Of a DNA stretch of 5,926 nucleotides, positions 1-5,469 are shown in pieces. Below the pieces are notes generated by a model. The model saw nothing but the letters and a program-made list of their open reading frames with translations, was not told where the DNA came from and did no database searches. Source of the stretch: Alphaproteobacteria bacterium. GTDB lineage: Bacteria; Pseudomonadota; Alphaproteobacteria; Geminicoccales; Geminicoccaceae. The stretch lies in the NCBI GenBank assembly GCA_026984595.1, contig JALSRW010000002.1, forward strand, positions 1 through 5,926, read 5' to 3'. Made by a program: the position numbers and the translations under genes. How positions within the stretch are numbered: position 1 is the first letter of the stretch; the number at the start of each line of letters is the position of its first letter.

Positions 1-189
1 GCCGGCACCGACCAGCAGATCCGCCTGCAGGCCGAGCTGGGGCACACCAATGAGTCGCAGCTCGCGCGCCGGGCGGCGCAAGAGCGCGCGGATCGCCGCC
101 ATCGCACAGCCCGAATAGTCCGGCGGTAACACCACCGAAGCCCCGTCCGGGATACGGGCGGCGAGCTCCTCGACCGAAAGCGGGCTCAC
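1..189 (-). CDS. CoA-transferase family I, alpha-type subunit (partial, N-terminal 63 residues)
   Basis: Only the N-terminal 63 codons are in the window; the rest runs off the low-coordinate end. The frame is open throughout and starts at GTG (189-187), which overlaps the upstream dehydratase stop as GTGA, a classic translational-coupling overlap. The visible protein opens with SVEELAARIPDGASVVLP and ends with QADLLVGAG. The early 'ELA..IPDG..V' helix/strand and the 'ADLLVGAG' segment resemble the start of glutaconate/3-oxoacid CoA-transferase alpha subunits, where a 'G(A)G' loop follows the first Rossmann-like strands. Enzymes of this family move CoA between an acyl-CoA and a free acid, and usually need a beta subunit that carries the catalytic Glu; that gene would be expected just outside the window. 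Family assignment is reasonable, but the substrate is unknown. No catalytic residue is visible in this fragment. Confidence 0.72.
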   Translation of the reverse strand, partial: MSPLSVEELAARIPDGASVVLPPDYSGCAMAAIRALLRRPARELRLIGVPQLGLQADLLVGAG

Positions 190-1712
190 ATCACCGCGCC
201 GATCTGCCACGGCACGAACTCGTGATCGCCGACCCCCAGCCTCTCGCTCCTGGTACGCCGCCCCGAGGCCACCTCCAGCAGCATGTCGAAGATGCGGGTT
301 CCGACCTCGGCTACCGTCTCGGCCCCATCGGCGATGGTGCCGCAGTTGATGTCCATGTCGTCGCGCATGCGCTCGTACATCGCCGTGTTGGTGGCGAGCT
401 TGAGGCTGGGGACCGGCTTGAAGCCGAAACAGGAGCCGCGGCCGGTGGTGAAGGCGATGAGATTGGCGCCGGAGGCCACCTGGCCGGTCACCGAGCAGGG
501 ATCGTAGCCGGGGCTGTCCATGAACACGAAGCCCCGGGTGGTGACCGGCTCGGCATAGTCGTAGACGCCGCAGAGATTGGTACTGCCGCCCTTGGAGGCC
601 GCCCCCAAGGATTTCTCGAGAATGGTGGTGAGCCCGCCCGCCTTGTTGCCGGGAGAGGGGTTGTTGTTCATCTCGCCGCCATTGCGGCGGGTATATTCCT
701 CCCACCAGCGGATCTGGGCGACCAGCTTCTCCCCCACCTCCCGACTCACCGCACGGCGGGTCAGCAGATGCTCGGCGCCGTAGATCTCCGGGGTCTCCGC
801 GAGGATCGCGGTGCCGCCCTGGGCCACCAGCAGATCGGCCGCGTGACCGAGCGCCGGATTGGCGGTGATCCCCGAATAGGCGTCCGAACCGCCGCATTGC
901 AGGGCCAGACACAGTTCGCTGGCGGCCACCGGCTGGCGGCGGGCGGCCCCGGCATGGGGCAGCATCTCGGCGATCATGGCGATCGCCCGCTCGACGGTGG
1001 CCGCGGTGCCGCCGGTCTCCTGCAGGGTCATGCTCCGCAGCAGCGGCCCCGGTTGCAGCCCGTAGGCCTCCATCAGGAAGGAGATCTGGTTGACCTCGCA
1101 CCCCAGACCGATCAGCAGCACGCCGGCGAGGTTGGGATGGCGCACGAAGCCCCAGAGGGTGCGCTGCAGGGCGGCGAACCCCTCGCCCCGATCGGCCATG
1201 CCGCAGCCGGTGCCGTGGGTCAGGGCGACGATGCCGTCGACCTCGGGATAGCGGGCCAGCAGCTCGCGGGGGAACCGCTCGCGCACCATCTGGCAGACGG
1301 TGGCCGAGCAGTTCACGGTGGAGAGAACGCCGATGAAGTTGCGGGTGCCCACCCGACCGTCCTCGCGCAGATACCCCATGAAGCTGCGCCGCTCGGCCTC
1401 GGGCACCATGGCCGTCGGCCGCACATCCCTGCCGAAGGCGTAGTCGCGGGCGAAATCCCGCATCTCCACATTCTGGGTATGGACATGTTCGCCCGGGGCG
1501 ATGTCGGATGCCGCGAAGCCGATGATCTGGCCGTATTTGCGGATCGGCTCGCCGCGGGCGATCGGCCGCGTGGCGATCTTGTGCCCGGCCGGGATCCCCT
1601 GCCGGGTGACCACCCCTTCGGCGGACAGTTCCGTTTCCGCGGCCAGCCGGTGCCGCGCCACCACCACATTGTCCTCGGCGTGAAGCCGGATGGTCGGCTG
1701 GATCCCGTGCAT
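186..1712 (-). CDS. SAF-domain UxaA/GarD-family hydro-lyase (altronate/galactarate dehydratase-like)
   Basis: A 508-residue protein of the family that includes altronate dehydratase UxaA and galactarate dehydratase GarD, which remove water from sugar acids to give 2-keto-3-deoxy acids using a metal ion. Residues about 7-82 form a SAF domain ending in GEHVHTQN (H76, H78). The catalytic body follows, with GRVGTRNFIGVLSTVNC (about 119-135), THGTGCGM (C170), IGLGCEVNQ (C205), CGGSD (C273), NPSPGNKAGG (351-360), FTTGRG (421-426) and MDINCGTIADG (453-463). Length agrees with full-length single-chain members (about 495-525 residues), so nothing appears truncated. An in-frame ATG lies six codons upstream (1730), but the purine block GGGGGAGG at 1728-1721 sits 8 bases before the ATG at 1712, so the latter is chosen. 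The 4-base overlap with the downstream CoA-transferase gene implies an operon. Divergence from E. coli UxaA in the C-terminal third (for example DSPGYDPCSVTGQ, 399-411) makes the substrate uncertain, so no symbol is assigned. Confidence 0.93.
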   Translation of the reverse strand: MHGIQPTIRLHAEDNVVVARHRLAAETELSAEGVVTRQGIPAGHKIATRPIARGEPIRKYGQIIGFAASDIAPGEHVHTQNVEMRDFARDYAFGRDVRPTAMVPEAERRSFMGYLREDGRVGTRNFIGVLSTVNCSATVCQMVRERFPRELLARYPEVDGIVALTHGTGCGMADRGEGFAALQRTLWGFVRHPNLAGVLLIGLGCEVNQISFLMEAYGLQPGPLLRSMTLQETGGTAATVERAIAMIAEMLPHAGAARRQPVAASELCLALQCGGSDAYSGITANPALGHAADLLVAQGGTAILAETPEIYGAEHLLTRRAVSREVGEKLVAQIRWWEEYTRRNGGEMNNNPSPGNKAGGLTTILEKSLGAASKGGSTNLCGVYDYAEPVTTRGFVFMDSPGYDPCSVTGQVASGANLIAFTTGRGSCFGFKPVPSLKLATNTAMYERMRDDMDINCGTIADGAETVAEVGTRIFDMLLEVASGRRTRSERLGVGDHEFVPWQIGAVM

Positions 1713-1720
1713 CGCGAAGC

Positions 1721-1728
1721 CCTCCCCC
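1721..1728 (-). promoter_or_regulatory. Ribosome binding site deciding the dehydratase start
   Basis: On the minus strand the bases read GGGGGAGG, followed by the 8-base spacer GCTTCGCG and then ATG (1712-1710). This is a strong Shine-Dalgarno match at normal spacing. The upstream ATG at 1730 has no purine-rich block before it and overlaps the site itself, which argues for the shorter protein. Confidence 0.75.
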
Positions 1729-1738
1729 ATGCGCGCCG

Positions 1739-1767
1739 AGCATAGCGCGATCCCCCGCGGGCGTCAG
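1739..1767 (-). promoter_or_regulatory. Candidate sigma70-type promoter for the dehydratase/CoA-transferase unit
   Basis: On the minus strand CTGACG (1767-1762, four of six matches to TTGACA) is followed by a 17-base spacer and TATGCT (1744-1739, four of six matches to TATAAT). Transcription would begin near 1732, leaving a leader of about 20 bases that carries the Shine-Dalgarno sequence at 1728-1721. Placement and spacing are right and the gap is otherwise empty, but both boxes are imperfect and this is inferred from sequence alone. Confidence 0.4.
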
Positions 1768-1797
1768 TCGGCGAGCTGCGCGGGCCGCCGCGGGCGT
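1755..1797 (-). repeat. 10-bp direct repeat pair in the promoter region
   Basis: The minus-strand decamer ACGCCCGCGG occurs exactly at 1797-1788 and again at 1764-1755, 33 bases from start to start, close to three helical turns. The promoter-proximal copy overlaps the end of the candidate -35 box and the spacer. This geometry would suit a repressor or activator binding on one face of the DNA. The unit is only ten bases and entirely G/C apart from one A, so chance recurrence in this GC-rich context remains possible. Confidence 0.3.
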
Positions 1798-1818
1798 TCG
1801 GCCTCCCCCCTTGCGCGC

Positions 1819-3714
1819 TCAGGCCACGCGGCGGCGGCCGGAACCGCGGCCGCGGCGGTCCCGCTCCGGCTCGAACAGGGTCGAAAGCTGCCCCAGCATG
1901 GCGCCGCCGAGCTGCTCGGGATCGGAGATGGTCACCGCCCGCCGATAGTAGCGGGTGACATCGTGGCCGATGCCGATCGCCAGCAGCTCCACCTCCGACT
2001 GGCTTTCGATCCAGCCGATCACCTCGCGCAAATGCCTTTCGAGATAGTTGCCGGGATTGGCCGAAAGGGTGCTGTCGTCGACCGGTGCTCCGTCGGAGAT
2101 GACCATCAGGATGCGCCGCTGCTCGGGCCGGCCCAGCAGCCGGCTGTGCGCCCAGAGGATGGCCTCGCCGTCGATGTTCTCCTTCAACAGCCCCTCGCGC
2201 AGCATCAGCCCGAGCCCGCGCCGCGCGCGCCGCCAGGGCGCATCGGCCGCCTTGTAGACGATGTGGCGGAGATCGTTGAGCCGCCCGGGCTGCGGCGGCT
2301 TTCCGGCCTTCAGCCAGGCCTCGCGCGACTGCCCGCCCTTCCAGGCGCGGGTGGTGAAGCCCAGGATCTCGACCTTGACCCCACAGCGCTCCAGGGTACG
2401 GGCGAGGATCTCCGCGCTCATCGCGGCGATGGTGATGGGCCGGCCGCGCATCGAGCCCGAATTGTCGATCAAGAGGCTGACCACCGTGTCGCGGAACTCG
2501 GTTTCCTTCTCCTGCTTGTAGGAGAGCGGAGTGGTGGGATTGGCCACCACCCGGGCGAGCCGGGCGGTATCGAGGATGCCTTCCTCGAGATCGAAGCTCC
2601 AGGAGCGCTGCTGCTGGGCCAGAAGCTTGCGCTGCAGCCGGTTGGCGATGCGCCCGATCATGTTCTCGTAGCGGGCCAGGTAGTGATCGAGCTGGCTCCT
2701 CAGGCGGGCGAGCTCGCTCGGCCCGCACAGCTCCTCCACCTCCACCACCTCGTCGAAGGCGGTGGTGTAGATCCGATAGGAGGAAGCCTCGCCGGCCGGC
2801 GGCGCATAGTTGGCCCGGGCGGGACGCGCATCCTCTTCCTCGCCGCCACCGGGTTCGCTCTCCCCGGGGTCGGCCTCGGTCTCGGCGGCGAGATCGTCTT
2901 CACCACTGGCCTCGCGCGTCTCGCTTTCCTCGCCGCGCTCCTCCTCGCCGGCTTCGCCCTCGTGCGCTTCGCCCGCACCGGTCTCCGCACTGCCCTCGGC
3001 GCTCTGCTCCTCCTCCTCCCGGTCGGGTTCCGGCTGCTCGCCTTCCGGCGGCTCCTCGAGCTCCTCACCGAGGCCGAGCTCGCTCAGCAGTTCGCGAACC
3101 CGACGGGCGTAGCCCTCCTGATCGGCCAGCAGCTCCTCGAGGGCGGGCAACCGGTCGGCGACATGGCGCTCCAGCCAGTCGCGCCAGCCGTCGAGCTGCA
3201 AGCGCTGCAGGGCCGAGAGCTCGAAGCCGAGGAGCTGCTCGCGGGCGTAGAGGTCGATGATCTCGGCGACGCTGGCATCGCGCCCTGCCTGTTCGGCCAG
3301 GGCGTTACCGCCATGGCGCGCCCGGTAGAGCTCCTCGAGATTGCCACGCATGCCGACGAAACGGCGGGCGCCGAGCGCCTCGATGCGGATCTGCTCCAGG
3401 GTCTCGTAGACCTGACCGGCGAGTTCGGTCTTCGGTGCCCAGCGCCGATGGGTACCGGGATCGTGGTAGCGCAGGCGCAGGGCGATACTGTCCGCCTCGC
3501 CGCGTACCCGGCCGATCTCCAGGGGCGACATGTCCTGGCGCGGCGGGGCGATGCGGATCGCCGCCGCCTCGTCCTCGGCGGGCCGGCGGCCGGCCCGAAA
3601 GGTGACTTCCAGCCCGGGGCGCCGGGCCACCGCGCGCAGGGCGGCGCCCACCGCCCGCTCGAAGGCCTCGAGCGTTTCGCGCGCCCTGCCGGCCCGGTCG
3701 AGGGAGGACGCCAC
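1819..3714 (-). CDS. cobT: Cobaltochelatase subunit CobT
   Basis: A 631-residue CobT, the VWA-domain subunit that with CobS forms the chaperone-like motor of the aerobic cobaltochelatase. The motor acts with CobN to insert cobalt into hydrogenobyrinic acid a,c-diamide in the cytoplasm. Residues about 1-210 are the CobT N-terminal domain. Residues 211-296 are an acidic low-complexity linker, with 37 Glu/Asp in the first 85 positions. Residues about 300-631 are the C-terminal region with a VWA fold. Its MIDAS motif is intact: LLIDNSGSM gives D417-x-S419-x-S421, GFTTRAW (452-458) carries the Thr of the second motif, and ISDGAP (539-544) gives D541. The tail 619-630 is arginine-rich. The start is GTG, six bases after the cobS stop and in the same frame; no clear Shine-Dalgarno sequence precedes it, so translation is probably coupled to cobS. 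Length matches the family. The exact start is less certain than the identity. Confidence 0.96.
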   Translation of the reverse strand: MASSLDRAGRARETLEAFERAVGAALRAVARRPGLEVTFRAGRRPAEDEAAAIRIAPPRQDMSPLEIGRVRGEADSIALRLRYHDPGTHRRWAPKTELAGQVYETLEQIRIEALGARRFVGMRGNLEELYRARHGGNALAEQAGRDASVAEIIDLYAREQLLGFELSALQRLQLDGWRDWLERHVADRLPALEELLADQEGYARRVRELLSELGLGEELEEPPEGEQPEPDREEEEQSAEGSAETGAGEAHEGEAGEEERGEESETREASGEDDLAAETEADPGESEPGGGEEEDARPARANYAPPAGEASSYRIYTTAFDEVVEVEELCGPSELARLRSQLDHYLARYENMIGRIANRLQRKLLAQQQRSWSFDLEEGILDTARLARVVANPTTPLSYKQEKETEFRDTVVSLLIDNSGSMRGRPITIAAMSAEILARTLERCGVKVEILGFTTRAWKGGQSREAWLKAGKPPQPGRLNDLRHIVYKAADAPWRRARRGLGLMLREGLLKENIDGEAILWAHSRLLGRPEQRRILMVISDGAPVDDSTLSANPGNYLERHLREVIGWIESQSEVELLAIGIGHDVTRYYRRAVTISDPEQLGGAMLGQLSTLFEPERDRRGRGSGRRRVA

Positions 3715-3720
3715 GGCGGC

Positions 3721-4734
3721 TCAGGCCGTCACCGGATGGGCCGCCGCCTCGGGCAGGTCGGTGCCGAAGCAGCGCTGGTAGTACTCGGCGACGATGTGCC
3801 GCTCCGCCTCGTCGCATTTGTTGAGGAAGGTGACCCGGAAGGCGAAGCCGACATCGCCGAAGATCTCGGCGTTCTCCGCCCAGGTGATCACCGTGCGCGG
3901 CGACATCACGGTGGAGAGATCGCCGTTCATGAAGCCCTGACGGGTGAGATCGGCGACATCCACCATATGCGCCACGGTACGGCGCCCCTCCGGATGATCG
4001 TAGCTCGGCACCTTGGCCAGCACGATCCGGCACTCGGTCTCGTGCGGCAGATAGTTGAGCTGGGTGACGATGCTCCAGCGGTCCATCTGCCCCTGATTGA
4101 TCTGCTGGGTGCCGTGATAGAGGCCGCTGGTGTCGCCGAGGCCGACGGTGTTGGTGGTGGCGAACAGACGGAACGAGCGATGCGGGCGGATCACCCGGTT
4201 CTGATCCAGGAGCGTCATCCGGCCCTGGGCCTCCAGCACCCGCTGGATGACGAACATCACGTCGGGGCGGCCGGCATCGTATTCGTCGAACACCAGCGCC
4301 ACCGGACGCTGCAGCGACCAGGGCAGGATGCCTTCCCGGTATTCGGTGATCTGCTTGCCGTCGCGCAGCACGATGGCGTCCTTGCCGATGAGGTCGATGC
4401 GGCTGATATGGCTGTCCAGATTGACCCGGATGCAGGGCCAGTTGAGGCGCGCCGCCACCTGCTCGATATGGGTCGACTTGCCGGTACCGTGATAACCCTG
4501 GATGAGGACCCGGCGGTTGTGCATGAAGCCGGCGAGGATGGCGAGCGTCGTGGCACGGTCGAACTGGTAGGCGGGATCGAGTTCGGGCACATATTCGGTA
4601 CGCACCGAGAAGCCGCGCACCTCGAGATCGGAATCGATGCCGAAGGTGTCACGCACGGAGAGGCTGCGGTCGGGTGCTTCGGGAAGCCCCAGACTGTAGT
4701 CGTGCTCGTCGTGAACGGATGTCAGCCCTGTCAA
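3721..4734 (-). CDS. cobS: Cobaltochelatase subunit CobS (AAA+ ATPase)
   Basis: A 337-residue MoxR-like AAA+ ATPase, close to the usual CobS length of about 330. It hydrolyses ATP in a ring with CobT to power cobalt insertion by CobN. Residues about 10-50 form the CobS N-terminal segment (LSVRDTFGIDSDLEVRGFS lies at 25-43). The ATPase core shows Walker A GYHGTGKST (80-88, K86), a Walker B segment VALVFDEYD (145-153, D150/E151), the sensor-1 stretch FATTNT (191-196, N195) and SPRTVITW (278-285) with R280 as a plausible sensor-2 or finger arginine. All key residues are present, so it should be active. The start codon is TTG, supported by GGGGGAG (4747-4741) six bases upstream; no ATG or GTG is available before the N-terminal motif. 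It precedes cobT by 6 bases and follows the J-domain gene by 79 bases. Confidence 0.97.
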   Translation of the reverse strand: MTGLTSVHDEHDYSLGLPEAPDRSLSVRDTFGIDSDLEVRGFSVRTEYVPELDPAYQFDRATTLAILAGFMHNRRVLIQGYHGTGKSTHIEQVAARLNWPCIRVNLDSHISRIDLIGKDAIVLRDGKQITEYREGILPWSLQRPVALVFDEYDAGRPDVMFVIQRVLEAQGRMTLLDQNRVIRPHRSFRLFATTNTVGLGDTSGLYHGTQQINQGQMDRWSIVTQLNYLPHETECRIVLAKVPSYDHPEGRRTVAHMVDVADLTRQGFMNGDLSTVMSPRTVITWAENAEIFGDVGFAFRVTFLNKCDEAERHIVAEYYQRCFGTDLPEAAAHPVTA

Positions 4735-4740
4735 TGTGTG

Positions 4741-4747
4741 CTCCCCC
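4741..4747 (-). promoter_or_regulatory. Strong ribosome binding site before the cobS TTG start
   Basis: The minus strand reads GGGGGAG, then the 6-base spacer CACACA, then TTG (4734-4732). The good match and spacing explain how a weak start codon can be used and fix the cobS start. Confidence 0.75.
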
Positions 4748-4777
4748 GCAGGCTGTGCCGAAACGGCCGCGCTCCGG

Positions 4778-4798
4778 CCGGGGAGACCCGCTCCCCGG
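4778..4798 (-). other. Intergenic hairpin between the J-domain gene and cobS
   Basis: An exact 8-bp inverted repeat: CCGGGGAG (4798-4791), loop CGGGT, CTCCCCGG (4785-4778). It lies 15 bases past the J-domain gene stop and 43 bases before the cobS start. In RNA it would be very stable, but no U-tract follows, so it is not a standard intrinsic terminator. It could pause or attenuate transcription or protect one half of a processed messenger; that role is inferred. A second weaker stem (GCCG TTT CGGC, 4767-4757) follows it. Confidence 0.5.
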
Positions 4799-4813
4799 TC
4801 CTCCGCCCGGCCT

Positions 4814-5404
4814 TCAGAGATAGAGCCGCTGGCCCAGAAGATAGGTATAAGCCTCGTTGATCAACTTCAACCGCTCCTCGGACTCGCGGCAGCTACCGTT
4901 GAGGTCGGGATGGTACTTCTTGGCGAGGTGCTTGTACCGGTCCTTGAGCTGGGCGAGGGTGAAGCCGGGCTCGAGACCGAGTCGTGCCGCCATCTCCAGG
5001 GCCTTGCCGGCGAGGTTGCCCGCCGGTCTGCCGGTCTGTTCGCCGCGCTCCTCGAACATGCCGTGCGTATCGCGAAAGCGTGTCCGCAGCGGATCGAAGC
5101 CGACGCCGAAAGGCCAGCTCGGCCGGTGCCAGGTGAAATCGCGGAAGCGATGGGCATCGATTTCCGCGGCGCTCATGCCGGCGAAATAGTCCCAGTTCCG
5201 GTTGTATTCACGCACATGCTCCAGACAGAACCAGATGAAGTCGCGCAGCCGCTCGCGCGAGCGCGGCGCCGGATAGCGTCCGCCGCGCTCGCAGCCCGGC
5301 CAGCAGCAGACGCGCTCCTCACCCTCGCCGCCGGGGCGCTCGAGCCGCACGGCTTCCAGCCGTTCGTGCAGTTTCGCCTGTCTTCGTGCCGTCGTCATGG
5401 CCAT
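4814..5404 (-). CDS. J-domain protein with N-terminal Cys/His module, cobST-linked
   Basis: A 196-residue DnaJ-like co-chaperone. The C-terminal 45 residues or so form a J domain: FTLAQLKDRYKHLAKKYHPD places the HPD motif, which stimulates DnaK ATPase, at 165-167, followed by a helix ending NEAYTYLL. The N-terminal half has CWPGC (C34, C38) and FCLEHV (C60, H63), a CxxxC/CxxH pattern that could bind zinc. It continues with VREYNRNWDYFAGM (64-77) and TWHRPSWPFG (91-100), segments I recognise from the short J-domain proteins commonly encoded just before cobS in Alphaproteobacteria. Neighbours and order support a link to the chelatase, but its client is not known from the sequence. The start is uncertain: ATG at 5404 is chosen, ATG at 5398 and TTG at 5434 are alternatives, and none has a clear Shine-Dalgarno sequence. 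Alternative reading: a general DnaK adaptor merely co-located with cobS. Confidence 0.88.
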   Translation of the reverse strand: MAMTTARRQAKLHERLEAVRLERPGGEGEERVCCWPGCERGGRYPAPRSRERLRDFIWFCLEHVREYNRNWDYFAGMSAAEIDAHRFRDFTWHRPSWPFGVGFDPLRTRFRDTHGMFEERGEQTGRPAGNLAGKALEMAARLGLEPGFTLAQLKDRYKHLAKKYHPDLNGSCRESEERLKLINEAYTYLLGQRLYL

Positions 5405-5405
5405 G

Positions 5406-5434
5406 ACTATGGCGCCGGGAAGCCGGCTCGGCAA
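5406..5434 (-). promoter_or_regulatory. Weak candidate promoter before the J-domain gene
   Basis: On the minus strand TTGCCG (5434-5429) and CATAGT (5411-5406) are separated by 17 bases; each matches four of six consensus bases. Transcription would start close to the ATG at 5398, giving a leaderless or nearly leaderless message, which would explain the missing Shine-Dalgarno sequence. A small stem (GCCGG CTTC CCGGC, 5427-5414) lies in the spacer. The match is weak and could be chance. Confidence 0.2.
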
Positions 5435-5469
5435 CGCCCACGGGCGAGGTCTTCGTCGCTGCCGGAGGT

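Noticed and set aside
222..1745. A plus-strand open frame of about 507 codons opposite the dehydratase gene
   Set aside because: It mirrors the dehydratase almost exactly, is rich in Gly, His and Ala without any motif, and has no sensible relation to neighbouring genes.
1779..1792. Possible terminator stem after cobT (CGCGG / CCGCG with a 4-base loop)
   Set aside because: The stem is only five pairs, has no U-tract, and such short G/C stems are expected by chance here.
1313..2728. A long minus-strand open frame in a second frame crossing from cobT into the dehydratase gene
   Set aside because: It overlaps two well-supported genes in another frame, is dominated by Arg, Ala, Pro and Gly, and shows no family features.
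2820..3070. Tandem-repeat-like Glu-codon-rich DNA, considered as a repeat array
   Set aside because: It has no regular period and is fully explained by the acidic coding linker of CobT.
4735..4813. A cobalamin riboswitch ahead of cobS
   Set aside because: The gap is only 79 bases, too short for a full cobalamin riboswitch, and no B12-box-like sequence is apparent. A switch could exist upstream of the window.
1690..4860. A plus-strand open frame of about 1056 codons opposite cobT and cobS
   Set aside because: It is the antisense shadow of two certain genes in GC-rich DNA, where stop codons are rare. Its translation is compositionally odd (rich in Ala, Gly, Leu, Asp, His), shows no recognisable domain, and crosses the cobS/cobT junction and the intergenic region.
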